This document shows positions 51,710 through 60,096 of a stretch of DNA of 64,000 bases, in pieces. A program made the position numbers and the translations under genes. Positions within the stretch are counted from its first letter, which is position 1; every line of letters starts with the position of its first letter. The notes beneath the pieces are model-generated. The model had not been told where the DNA came from and did no database searches. It saw only the letters and a program-made list of their open reading frames with translations. The DNA comes from Algoriphagus sanaruensis (GTDB lineage: Bacteria; Bacteroidota; Bacteroidia; Cytophagales; Cyclobacteriaceae), in the NCBI RefSeq assembly GCF_001593605.1, contig NZ_CP012836.1, forward strand, positions 2,298,501 through 2,362,500, given 5' to 3'.

Positions 51710-52762
51710 ATGAAGTTCCTCGTGACCGGTACAGCCGGATTTATTGGATTCCATGTCGCAAAGTATTTGATTGATCGTGGAGATGAGGTGGTTGGACTGG
51801 ATGTAATCAATGACTATTACGATGTTAATTTAAAATTTGCCAGACTTGAATTTCACGGAATTGAGAAATCTGATGTGAGTTTTGGTAAGATTTCGAAATC
51901 AAATAAGTTTCCTAATTATAGATTCATAAGGCTTGATTTGGTGGAGAAAGAATCTTTGATGACACTATTTGAGCAGGAAAAGTTTGATGTCGTAATTCAT
52001 CTTGCCGCTCAAGCTGGTGTAAGGTACTCCTTGACAAATCCTGAAGTATATATTCAAAGTAACATTTCTGCCTTCTTGAATATTTTGGAATGTTGTCGCT
52101 TTTTTCCTGTAAAGCATCTTGTATATGCATCAAGCAGTTCGGTATATGGTTCCAATGAAAAAATGCCTTTTTCAACTTCGGATTCGGTAGATCACCCGAT
52201 TTCTTTATACGCTGCTTCCAAAAAAGCCAATGAGCTCATGGCTCATACGTATAGTCACCTTTTTGGTATTCCGACCACAGGGCTTCGCTTTTTTACAGTG
52301 TATGGGCCATGGGGTAGACCTGATATGGCTTTATTCCTTTTTACAGAGGCTATCCTGAAAGGAGAACCAATCAAGGTTTTCAATTATGGGGAAATGAAAA
52401 GGGATTTTACCTATATCGATGATATTGTACAGGGAGTTGTAAAGGTTGCAGATAAGCCAGCTAAAGCAAATCCTGATTTTGATTCAAAAAATCCAGATCC
52501 AGGAAGTGGCAAGGTACCCTACAAAGTATATAACATAGGAAACTCTTCACCGGTCAGACTGCTCGATTACATTCATGCCATTGAAGATGGATTGGGTAAA
52601 AAAGCGGAAATGGAATTACTGCCGCTCCAGCCTGGGGATGTTCCAGCTTCTCATGCTGAGGTTTCGGATTTGGTCAGAGATATGGATTATAAACCAAACA
52701 CAACAATTCAAGAAGGAGTCAAAGCTTTTACCGACTGGTATTTATCATACTATAAAAAGTAA
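51710..52762 (+). CDS. UDP-glucuronate 4-epimerase-like SDR enzyme
   Basis: 350 residues, extended short-chain dehydrogenase. The NAD-binding motif is TGTAGFIG (residues 6-13), followed by LDVINDYYD, HLAAQAGVRYS, and the catalytic YAASK. The early VINDYYDVNLK segment is typical of UDP-glucuronate epimerases (CapI/LspL) rather than GalE. It converts UDP-glucuronate to UDP-galacturonate, a precursor of capsule or LPS. The rfbB gene begins 3 nt after its stop. Confidence 0.88.
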   Translation: MKFLVTGTAGFIGFHVAKYLIDRGDEVVGLDVINDYYDVNLKFARLEFHGIEKSDVSFGKISKSNKFPNYRFIRLDLVEKESLMTLFEQEKFDVVIHLAAQAGVRYSLTNPEVYIQSNISAFLNILECCRFFPVKHLVYASSSSVYGSNEKMPFSTSDSVDHPISLYAASKKANELMAHTYSHLFGIPTTGLRFFTVYGPWGRPDMALFLFTEAILKGEPIKVFNYGEMKRDFTYIDDIVQGVVKVADKPAKANPDFDSKNPDPGSGKVPYKVYNIGNSSPVRLLDYIHAIEDGLGKKAEMELLPLQPGDVPASHAEVSDLVRDMDYKPNTTIQEGVKAFTDWYLSYYKK

Positions 52763-52765
52763 CCC

Positions 52766-53821
52766 ATGTCAAAAACTATTTTAATCACTGGTGGGGCAGG
52801 ATTTATTGGAAGTCATGTAGTTAGACTTTTTGTTAATCAATATCCGGAGTATAAAATTGTCAATCTCGATGCCCTGACTTATGCTGGTAACTTGGAAAAC
52901 CTCAAAGAAATTGAAGGTGCCCCTAATTACTTTTTTGAAAAAGTAGATATTCAAAATGCTGAGGAATTGGAGTTTGTTTTTAAGAAACATGCTATTTCAG
53001 ATGTAATTCATCTCGCAGCAGAGTCTCATGTGGATCGATCTATCTCAGATCCACTTTCATTTGTGAAAACCAATGTATTTGGAACAGTAAACCTATTAAA
53101 TGTCGCCAAATCCGCTTGGGCTGGGGAATTAGATCAGCATCTTTTCTACCATGTGTCAACAGATGAAGTTTATGGCTCGCTTCATGATGGTGGATTTTTT
53201 GTGGAGACTACTCCTTATGATCCGCAGTCACCTTATTCCGCATCCAAAGCTGCATCAGATCATTTTGTACGTGCTTATTCCAATACTTACAAAATGAAAA
53301 CTGTGGTTTCAAATTGTTCAAACAATTACGGACCCAATCATTTCCCAGAAAAATTGATTCCGCTTTGTATCCACAACATTAAAAACATGAAGCCGCTTCC
53401 TGTCTATGGAAAAGGTGAGAATGTTCGAGATTGGTTATTTGTAAAAGATCATGCCCGAGCTATCGACACAGTTTTTCATAAAGGAAAGCCTGGTGAGACC
53501 TATAATATCGGGGGCTTTAATGAATGGAAAAACATTGATATCGTCCGCTTGCTTTGTAAAAAGATGGATGAAAAACTAGGTCGTGAACCCGGAATTTCAG
53601 AGACCTTGATCACATTTGTGCAGGATCGTGCAGGTCATGACCTTCGATATGCAATCGATGCGACTAAAATTCAACAAGAATTAGGCTGGGAACCTAGTCT
53701 TCAATTTGAAGAGGGAATTGAACTTACCATCGACTGGTATCTAGCCAATCAAGAATGGCTAGAACATGTTACTACTGGTTCCTACCAAGAATATTATAAA
53801 AATTTATACGACAATAGATAA
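52766..53821 (+). CDS. rfbB: dTDP-glucose 4,6-dehydratase
   Basis: 351 residues. The NAD motif is TGGAGFIGSH, then LDALTYAGN, HLAAESHVDRSI, the STDEVYG segment with the conserved Thr/Asp/Glu, and the catalytic YSASKAASD. NYGPNHFPEKLIP and the late KIQQELGWEP segment are standard for RfbB/RmlB. It makes dTDP-4-keto-6-deoxyglucose, the precursor of rhamnose and other deoxysugars. The RmlA, RmlC and RmlD genes are not in the window. It is followed by a strong terminator at 53827-53852. Confidence 0.95.
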   Translation: MSKTILITGGAGFIGSHVVRLFVNQYPEYKIVNLDALTYAGNLENLKEIEGAPNYFFEKVDIQNAEELEFVFKKHAISDVIHLAAESHVDRSISDPLSFVKTNVFGTVNLLNVAKSAWAGELDQHLFYHVSTDEVYGSLHDGGFFVETTPYDPQSPYSASKAASDHFVRAYSNTYKMKTVVSNCSNNYGPNHFPEKLIPLCIHNIKNMKPLPVYGKGENVRDWLFVKDHARAIDTVFHKGKPGETYNIGGFNEWKNIDIVRLLCKKMDEKLGREPGISETLITFVQDRAGHDLRYAIDATKIQQELGWEPSLQFEEGIELTIDWYLANQEWLEHVTTGSYQEYYKNLYDNR

Positions 53822-53826
53822 AATGA

Positions 53827-53852
53827 AAAACCCCGAGATTTCTCGGGGTTTT
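53827..53852. terminator. Strong terminator between rfbB and the SerB-SerA fusion gene
   Basis: A perfect 12-bp stem pairs AAAACCCCGAGA (53827-53838) with TCTCGGGGTTTT (53841-53852) around a 2-nt centre. Five As precede and Ts follow, and it serves both converging genes. Confidence 0.85.
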
Positions 53853-53857
53853 ATCGT

Positions 53858-55750
53858 TTAATAGAGTGTCCTAAATCGGATCGTTCCAGGAATATTTTTA
53901 AGTGCTTCGATGGCTTCACTTTCATAGACCTTGTCGATATCAGTGATCACGTAGCCTATTTTTTCATTGGTTTTCAAATACTGGCCTACGATGTTAATGT
54001 TATAGCCTGCCAATACTTGATTTATTTTGGCCAAAATACCAGGTTCATTATGATGAATATGAATCAATCGATGTGCATCCTTAAGGAATGGCAATTGGAT
54101 ATTTGGGAAATTCACGGAATTAAAGGTGTTTCCGGTATTGATGTACTCCATAATTTTACCTGGTACAAATCGAGCGATGTTTTCTTGTGCTTCCAAAGTA
54201 CTACCTCCAATGTGTGGAGTCAGAATGGTATTTGGTAGTCCGATTAGTTCGGAAACGAAAGGCTCTTTATTGTTTTTAGGCTCCTCAGGGAAAACATCCA
54301 CTGCGCATCCAGCTAGATGTTCAGACAGAATAGCTTCTTTTAGTGCCTTAATATCCACGACGTGGCCACGGCTTAAATTGACCAAGATGGCACCAGGTTT
54401 CATTTTTTCGATTTTTTCTTTGTCGATGAGGCATTTGTTGTCTTTTCTGCCATCCACGTGAAGAGAGATTACATCGCAAGTCTCTAACAACTCATCGAGA
54501 GAATTTAATTTGGTCGCATTTCCAAGAGCTAATTTTTCGATAACATCATAGTAGAAAACATTCATCCCCATGTTTTCAGCCAAAACTGAAAGCTGGGAAC
54601 CGATATTTCCATACCCTACAATTCCTAGTTTTTTACCTCTGATTTCAAAAGACCCGGTGGCTGATTTATCCCATTTGCTTTGATGCATCCCGACAGATTT
54701 GTCGAAGAATCTTCGCATTAAGAAAATAATTTCTCCAATGGCCATCTCCACCACGGAGCGGGTATTTGAGAATGGTGCATTAAAAACGACAATTCCCTTG
54801 TCTTGGCAAGTTTCTAAGTCGATTTGATTAGTGCCAATACAAAATGCCCCAATAGCTAAAAGTCGGTTAGCATTATCAAGCACTTTTTTGGTCACATTCG
54901 TTTTAGATCGAATCCCAAGGATGGATACATTTTTGATTTTTTCACAAAGCTCATCTTCGCTCATCGCACCAGTGGCTACCTCTACTTGATAGCCTTCTTC
55001 GCGTAAAAGTTCCACCCCGATAGGATGAACATTTTCTAGCAAAAGGACTTTGATTCTGCTTTTAGGGTAAGAAAACTTCGTGTTCAATTTATTGATGTAT
55101 AAGATTTCGTCGAAACTAGGTGCGATATGATCAGCTTGACTGGTCACTTTTGGCCGATGCACGTTTTCGGTAAATGCGTAAAATTTATTAGCGAGTCCAG
55201 AGGCCTTTATTTCATAATCAGTGTATCCGTCACCGATTACATAAATATCCCCTTCCAAATTGACATTACGGATAGTTTCTGCCTTTCCATTGTTTTTGGA
55301 AAGTGGATTGTCTCGATTGAAGTCGATGATTTTTCCGTTTTCATCATATACAAAATCATTGGCAAAGACATTTTCCTTTTTGATTCCGTAGTCGGATACG
55401 ATCGGAATGATAAAGTCTTTAAATCCATTGGAGATGATGTAAATGTCCTCAGCGTTTTCCCTAAGCCACTCCTTATTTCTTTCGAAGGATTTAGAGACCT
55501 TTTGTTTAAGGGCCGCAATCAATTCATCAATTTGCTCACGACTAGCCTGTAAAATATGGAGGCGTTGTTCAAGACTTTCTCGGAAGGTAATTAGACCCTC
55601 CATTCCTTTGTCTGTGATGTCTTTAATGGATTGAAGTTTGGATTCCTGATTTGGATCTCCTTTTAAAGAAATTTCGCCTAAAATATCTAGGGCTTCTACT
55701 CTTGTGAAAGTACTATCGAAATCAATGATGAACTTTTTGGTCTGTGGCAT
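53858..55750 (-). CDS. serA: Fused phosphoserine phosphatase-like / D-3-phosphoglycerate dehydrogenase
   Basis: 630 residues in two parts. Residues 1-215 are a HAD-fold SerB-like domain with the DFDST motif (D10 nucleophile, D12), a TFRESLEQR segment, ISNGFKDF and GDGYTD. Residues about 230-630 are a full SerA: the NAD motif VGYGNIGS, catalytic Arg in NLSRG, Glu in PEEP and His in TPHIGGST, then a C-terminal ACT domain (about 555-630) with the HNEPGILAKIN pattern for serine feedback. The polypeptide would carry the first and last reactions of serine synthesis; the SerC transaminase is absent from the window. The catalytic residues of both halves look intact. Confidence 0.9.
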   Translation of the reverse strand: MPQTKKFIIDFDSTFTRVEALDILGEISLKGDPNQESKLQSIKDITDKGMEGLITFRESLEQRLHILQASREQIDELIAALKQKVSKSFERNKEWLRENAEDIYIISNGFKDFIIPIVSDYGIKKENVFANDFVYDENGKIIDFNRDNPLSKNNGKAETIRNVNLEGDIYVIGDGYTDYEIKASGLANKFYAFTENVHRPKVTSQADHIAPSFDEILYINKLNTKFSYPKSRIKVLLLENVHPIGVELLREEGYQVEVATGAMSEDELCEKIKNVSILGIRSKTNVTKKVLDNANRLLAIGAFCIGTNQIDLETCQDKGIVVFNAPFSNTRSVVEMAIGEIIFLMRRFFDKSVGMHQSKWDKSATGSFEIRGKKLGIVGYGNIGSQLSVLAENMGMNVFYYDVIEKLALGNATKLNSLDELLETCDVISLHVDGRKDNKCLIDKEKIEKMKPGAILVNLSRGHVVDIKALKEAILSEHLAGCAVDVFPEEPKNNKEPFVSELIGLPNTILTPHIGGSTLEAQENIARFVPGKIMEYINTGNTFNSVNFPNIQLPFLKDAHRLIHIHHNEPGILAKINQVLAGYNINIVGQYLKTNEKIGYVITDIDKVYESEAIEALKNIPGTIRFRTLY

Positions 55751-55896
55751 TAGTACAGGGTCAATAGGTTTTGCTCTGTAAAATTAAAGGAATGTTAAAG
55801 AAATTGAATTTTTATTGACTGAATTAATTCAAAAACTTTTATTCATTGAAAAAAATTAAAGACCCGATTTTGGTGCTACCGACACAGATTCCATTT

Positions 55897-55924
55897 TTGG
55901 TTGAAAAGAATTAGGCTAAATTTG
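55897..55924 (+). promoter_or_regulatory. Candidate promoter for the DUF4920 lipoprotein gene
   Basis: TTG (55897-55899) and TAAATTTG (55917-55924) are 17 bp apart. The predicted transcript start at about 55931 is followed by the ATG at 55944. Confidence 0.5.
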
Positions 55925-55943
55925 AATTCTAATTTATTTAATC

Positions 55944-56459
55944 ATGAAAAGATCACTTTTAATTCTAGGCACCCTTTGTTTGATGACTACCATTTCTTGC
56001 AAAAATGGTGAATCTGAATCTGCTCAAACTACACATGAGGTTGTGGGCGAAGCTGATGTTATTCCAGGAAATTACGGCGATATCATCGAGGTGGAGCAAG
56101 TTTCTGATTTGACAGCGATGATGACTACAGTTGAGGCCGAAGGGACTTTTCGAGGAGTAATTGAAGGAGAGATCAAAGAAGTTTGTACTAAAAAAGGGTG
56201 TTGGTTTGCTATGGAGTTGCCCAATGGTCAATCCATGCGTGTAACCTTTAAGGATTATGGTTTTTTTATCCCAACCAATTCTCAAGGATTTCCTTTGGTG
56301 ATGGAAGGGGTGGCTACCTTAACCGAAACTGATGTAGAAACACTTCGCCACTATGCTGAAGATCAAGGAAAAAGTAAAGAAGACGTGGAATCCATTGTAG
56401 AACCTATGCGAGAAATAACCTTTGAAGCAGTAGGAGTGAAGATTAAATCAAAAGCGTAA
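55944..56459 (+). CDS. DUF4920 family lipoprotein
   Basis: 171 residues. The lipobox is TTISC at about 15-19. The DUF4920 domain (about 60-168) shows FRGVIEGEIKEVCTKKGCW, with the conserved Cys pair, then RVTFKDYGFFIP and VMEGVATL. It is a small beta-barrel resembling nucleic-acid-binding OB folds, located in the periplasm or outer membrane. Function unknown; the CxxKGCW segment could bind metal (inference). The next gene begins at its stop (TAATG). Confidence 0.85.
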   Translation: MKRSLLILGTLCLMTTISCKNGESESAQTTHEVVGEADVIPGNYGDIIEVEQVSDLTAMMTTVEAEGTFRGVIEGEIKEVCTKKGCWFAMELPNGQSMRVTFKDYGFFIPTNSQGFPLVMEGVATLTETDVETLRHYAEDQGKSKEDVESIVEPMREITFEAVGVKIKSKA

Positions 56460-56662
56460 TGGCTATAGCATTGGATAATCTTAGGGTAGGAAGAGTGTAC
56501 CGATTAATCAACCAAGGAGAAATTAGAAAGATTGAGATTGTTTCTAGACTGTCCGACGATAATTTTAAAATTAAGGACTTAGATACCTTGGAGTATTATA
56601 CCATTCACGAACTTCTCCAGTGGGGAAAGGGTAAAGATTATGATTTAGACGAAATAAGATAA
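56459..56662 (+). CDS. Small conserved-looking cytoplasmic protein
   Basis: 67 residues, no signal. The sequence alternates charged and hydrophobic residues as in a small beta-barrel (VGRVYRLINQGEIRKIEIV, then NFKIKDLDTLEYYTI) followed by an acidic end. No named family is recognised. The TAATG overlap with the DUF4920 gene and the terminator starting at its stop codon (56661) indicate a real gene at the end of a two-gene operon. Confidence 0.65.
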   Translation: MAIALDNLRVGRVYRLINQGEIRKIEIVSRLSDDNFKIKDLDTLEYYTIHELLQWGKGKDYDLDEIR

Positions 56663-56683
56663 AAGGGACTATTTGTCCCTTTT
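56661..56683 (+). terminator. Terminator closing the DUF4920 operon
   Basis: AAAAGGGAC (56661-56669) pairs with GTCCCTTTT (56675-56683), with a 5-nt loop and T-run. The stem begins inside the stop codon of the upstream gene. Confidence 0.8.
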
Positions 56684-56751
56684 TCAGTTTTATTCGGCTC
56701 AAATCCTCTCGATGGGTAACAAAAGTCACTCGAAAATCTTTCACCAAAAAA

Positions 56752-56759
56752 TAAATTTG
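56752..56759 (+). promoter_or_regulatory. -7 promoter box upstream of DUF983 gene
   Basis: TAAATTTG matches TAnnTTTG; the predicted transcript start lies about 10 nt before the ATG at 56776. No convincing -33 TTG. Confidence 0.4.
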
Positions 56760-56775
56760 AATCAAAATAGTCATC

Positions 56776-57147
56776 ATGTCAAAATCACTTGGATTAGCAA
56801 TTGCCTCTTGTAAATGCCCCCACTGTCGAGAAGGGAAGTTGTTTCCAGTTTCTCCCTTTAGTTATCGAAAATTATCTGCTACAAATAAAAAGTGTGAAGT
56901 ATGTGGGGTTAATTTGATTCCAGAACCAGGTTTTTATGATGGTGCAATGTATATCAGTTATGCATTCTCGGTGGCTTTGGTGATTACATCTTTGGTTGCT
57001 GTTACGGTACTAGTTAAAAAGCCAGAGTTGTGGATGTATATGAGTACGGTAGTGGTTTTGAATATTATTTTGTTGCCTGCGATGTTAAGGTATTCAAAGA
57101 CACTCTATCAATTTGGTATGGGAAAGTTAAAATATCGAGGCTTCTGA
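56776..57147 (+). CDS. DUF983 family membrane protein
   Basis: 123 residues. A zinc-ribbon-like N-terminus carries CKCPHC and CEVCG (two CxxC pairs), followed by GFYDGAMYISYAFS and two to three membrane helices (about 57-80, 88-105). DUF983 proteins are common in Bacteroidota and alphaproteobacteria, in some cases near cytochrome oxidase genes, but the function is not established. A DoxX-like membrane protein gene follows 48 nt downstream on the same strand. Confidence 0.85.
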   Translation: MSKSLGLAIASCKCPHCREGKLFPVSPFSYRKLSATNKKCEVCGVNLIPEPGFYDGAMYISYAFSVALVITSLVAVTVLVKKPELWMYMSTVVVLNIILLPAMLRYSKTLYQFGMGKLKYRGF

Positions 57148-57195
57148 TCTGAAACTTAATGACTTCCTGTTGGTTTAGGACTCAAACACCTACCA

Positions 57196-57594
57196 ATGAA
57201 AAAATTTATGATGAAAGCTTGGGTGGTTTACATCCAAGCTTTTTTTTATTCGGTTGCCGGACTCAATCACTTCCTTAATCCTGATTTCTATCTTCCTCTA
57301 ATCCCAGAATATCTCCCCAATCACGGACTAATCAACCTTATCGCAGGATTTATAGAAATTTTATTGGGGCTTGGTATCCTTTTTAAAAATTCCAGAAAAT
57401 GGGCAGGGTATGGAATTGTGGTCATGTTGATATCCTTTATCCCGTCCCATATTTATATTATCCAAATTGGAGGCTGTGTGGGTGGTGGGCTTTGTGTTCC
57501 ACTTTGGATTGCTTGGGTCCGTTTACTCTTTATTCATCCATTATTACTCATCTGGGCAATTTCACTAACTCATTTTAGGTTTGATTTTCGCTGA
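57196..57594 (+). CDS. DoxX-like small membrane protein
   Basis: 132 residues with four membrane helices (about 8-25, 44-62, 72-92, 108-126). The pattern SVAGLNHFLNPDFYLPLIP near the N-terminus, LIAGFIEILLGLGIL and the PSHIYII segment match DoxX-family proteins, many of which are annotated as membrane subunits with quinone- or redox-related roles. The precise function is unknown. It may share a transcript with the DUF983 gene upstream. The 125-bp gap to the TetR gene is AT-rich with no further gene. Confidence 0.7.
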   Translation: MKKFMMKAWVVYIQAFFYSVAGLNHFLNPDFYLPLIPEYLPNHGLINLIAGFIEILLGLGILFKNSRKWAGYGIVVMLISFIPSHIYIIQIGGCVGGGLCVPLWIAWVRLLFIHPLLLIWAISLTHFRFDFR

Positions 57595-57719
57595 AAATCA
57601 ATGAAATGATTTTTATGATGATAGTAAAAATCTTTTATTGTTAATATTACTAACAAAAATGAAAGAAAAGCAAACCTTTCTTTTTGCATCATCGTTACAT
57701 TCTCGAAATCGACTGAATT

Positions 57720-58397
57720 ATGGAGTCAATCCTCAGAAAACTCAGAGTAGAAGTAAATTCAAATCTATACCTCAAGGATCCATTTAGTTCGGATTTAGGG
57801 ACCTCTATTGTTCAATCAGCTGCTCAGTTGTTGCTGGAGGTGGGGTTGGAGAATTTTACCTTTAAAAAGTTAGCCTCTCATATTGGTAGTACTGAAGCCG
57901 CGATTTATCGCTATTTTGAGAATAAGCACAAGGTACTTTTATACCTGAATGCTTGGTATTGGGCTTGGATGGAGTATAATTTGGTCTATGCCACTGCTAA
58001 TTTAAAGGATCCAGAAGAGCGCTTGGCTGTGGGTCTAAAATTGATGGTATTAGGCCCGGTATATCCTCAAAATGATCATTTGGATCCATTGGTACTCCGC
58101 CAACTTGTTATTCATGAATCATTGAAAGCATATTTGACCAAATCAGTCGACGAAGAAGAAGAGTCAGGTATGTTTTCTCAGGTATATAAGTTTAGCGAGA
58201 GGATTTCAAGTATAATTACCGAAATCAATCCTGAGTATGAATTTCCAAAAACGCTGGTTTCAACGGTTTTGGAAGCTAGTCTTCTTCAGTCATTTAATGC
58301 CATGCACCTACCAAACCTTACGGATCAAGCTATGGGAGTGGAGCAACGATTTAATTTCTTTCATCAATTAGTGACCAAAACAATCAATAATGGCTAG
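57720..58397 (+). CDS. TetR-family transcriptional regulator
   Basis: 225 residues. The N-terminal TetR helix-turn-helix (about 30-75) reads LENFTFKKLASHIGSTEAA then IYRYFENKHKVLLYL, typical of the family. The C-terminal ligand-binding part is less conserved and may bind a small molecule. Its stop overlaps the ABC gene by 8 nt, so it is the first gene of the ABC-HlyD-TolC export operon and probably controls it. The inducer is unknown. Confidence 0.92.
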   Translation: MESILRKLRVEVNSNLYLKDPFSSDLGTSIVQSAAQLLLEVGLENFTFKKLASHIGSTEAAIYRYFENKHKVLLYLNAWYWAWMEYNLVYATANLKDPEERLAVGLKLMVLGPVYPQNDHLDPLVLRQLVIHESLKAYLTKSVDEEEESGMFSQVYKFSERISSIITEINPEYEFPKTLVSTVLEASLLQSFNAMHLPNLTDQAMGVEQRFNFFHQLVTKTINNG

Positions 58398-60090
58398 TTC
58401 ACGTACTGATATCACACCGGTCAAACGCTTCTTTGGATTACTAAAGGAGGAGAAGAGTCAAGTTTATTCCATTTATTTCTATGCGGTTTTGAATGGATTA
58501 ATTACCCTTTCTCTCCCACTGGGAATTCAGGCGATTTTGAATTTTATCCTTGGTGGAAGGATTACCACCTCCTGGGTAATTTTGGTTTTGATTGTGGCTC
58601 TTGGGGTAATTTTTAGTGGATTTCTTCAGATTTCCCAACTCCAAATCATGGAAAAATTACAGCAGCGTATTTTTTCCAAATCTGGGCTTTCTATAGCTTA
58701 CCGCCTTCCAAAGATTAAAACCGAAATTCTTCATGGAGAATATGGGCCAGAAATAGTCAATCGGTTTTTTGATACCGTAAATCTTCAAAAGGGTCTTGCA
58801 AAAATCTTGATTGACTTTTCTGCAGCGTTATTACAGGTAATTTTTGGATTACTACTGCTTTCAGTTTACCATCCTACGTTTATTCTATTCGGATTGGTCT
58901 TGATTGGATTGTTAACCTTGATTTTCTATCTGACTGGTCCAAAAGGAATGGAAACTGCCTTGAAGGAATCTTCTTATAAATACCAAACTGCCTATTGGCT
59001 TCAAGAGGTTGGTCGGACTCTCAATTCTTTTAAACTAGTGGGAAGTAATAGACTGCCAATCTTAAGAGCCGATAAGTTGATTCAAAAGTATGTGGAATTC
59101 AGATCCAAGCATTTTGGAGTTTTAATCTTTCAATACAAAGTCATGATTGCCTTTAAAGTGCTAATTGTGACCAGTTTATTGCTTGCTGGAAGTTTGTTGT
59201 TGATTAATGATCAAATTTCAATCGGACAGTTTGTAGCGGCCGAAGTGATCATCGTTTTAGTGGTTAATTCGGTTGAAAAACTGATCCTTTCTTTAGAAAC
59301 CGTGTATGACACCTTGGTTTCCGTTGAGAAATTAGGACATGTGATGGATCTAGACTTAGAGCATCAGGAACCCTCTGAAAAAATCATTCAATCCCAACCC
59401 GAGGGTTTAAAGTTTTCTATGGAAGGGGTTGTTTTCCAACCTCAAGATGCGTTAGAGCCGATATTAAGAGGGGTTGATTTGGAAGTTCTTCCTGGTAAGA
59501 AAGTTGTGCTGACTGGACCAAGTGGAAGTGGAAAGAGTGCATTGATGGCTCTTTTTGCAGGATTGTATGAACAATACGAAGGTAAAGTGAAGGTCAATGA
59601 CCTTTCCTTGGAGTTAATCAATCTGGATAAATTCCGTGCACAGGTGGGCGATTTTCTTGAGCTTCAACAAATCTTCCATGGGACTATCAAAGAAAATATT
59701 CTCATGGGAAGGGACTATGACGAGAGTCAGTTAAGCTATATTCTAAGCCTAGTCGGCTTGAATGAATATGTTTATCAATGGCCGATGGGATTGGAAACAA
59801 TGCTTCAGCCTGAAGGTAAAGGTCTATCAAAATCTATTGCGCAGCGAATTGTATTAGCTCGAGGTTTGGTTGGTCAGCCTAAAGCTCTGATTATGGAAAA
59901 CATGATGGACTATTTGGAGCCAGAGATTAAGGATAAAATAGTCAACTATGTGATGAAGGGAAATTGGACTTTGTTGCTAGCCTCTGATCAAGAGAATGTG
60001 TTGAAATTGGCTGATTTGATTTTAGTAATGGATAGAGGTAAGGTGGCCTATTATGGTGATTTTGAAGGGTATAAAAAATTTAAAGCATAA
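58390..60090 (+). CDS. ABC exporter with degenerate nucleotide-binding domain
   Basis: 566 residues, one membrane domain of five to six helices (about 25-295) plus a C-terminal nucleotide-binding domain. Walker A is intact (GPSGSGKS, 376-383). Other motifs are altered: the Q-loop Gln aligns with E424, the signature LSGGQ is LSKSI (479-483), Walker B Asp-Glu aligns with E503-N504 in ALIMEN, and the H-loop His aligns with D533 in LLASDQ. ATP binding is likely but hydrolysis is doubtful unless a second, active subunit joins. The layout (no peptidase domain, with HlyD and TolC following) resembles type I secretion or HlyB-like exporters. Confidence 0.85.
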   Translation: MASSRTDITPVKRFFGLLKEEKSQVYSIYFYAVLNGLITLSLPLGIQAILNFILGGRITTSWVILVLIVALGVIFSGFLQISQLQIMEKLQQRIFSKSGLSIAYRLPKIKTEILHGEYGPEIVNRFFDTVNLQKGLAKILIDFSAALLQVIFGLLLLSVYHPTFILFGLVLIGLLTLIFYLTGPKGMETALKESSYKYQTAYWLQEVGRTLNSFKLVGSNRLPILRADKLIQKYVEFRSKHFGVLIFQYKVMIAFKVLIVTSLLLAGSLLLINDQISIGQFVAAEVIIVLVVNSVEKLILSLETVYDTLVSVEKLGHVMDLDLEHQEPSEKIIQSQPEGLKFSMEGVVFQPQDALEPILRGVDLEVLPGKKVVLTGPSGSGKSALMALFAGLYEQYEGKVKVNDLSLELINLDKFRAQVGDFLELQQIFHGTIKENILMGRDYDESQLSYILSLVGLNEYVYQWPMGLETMLQPEGKGLSKSIAQRIVLARGLVGQPKALIMENMMDYLEPEIKDKIVNYVMKGNWTLLLASDQENVLKLADLILVMDRGKVAYYGDFEGYKKFKA

Positions 60091-60096
60091 AAAGTC

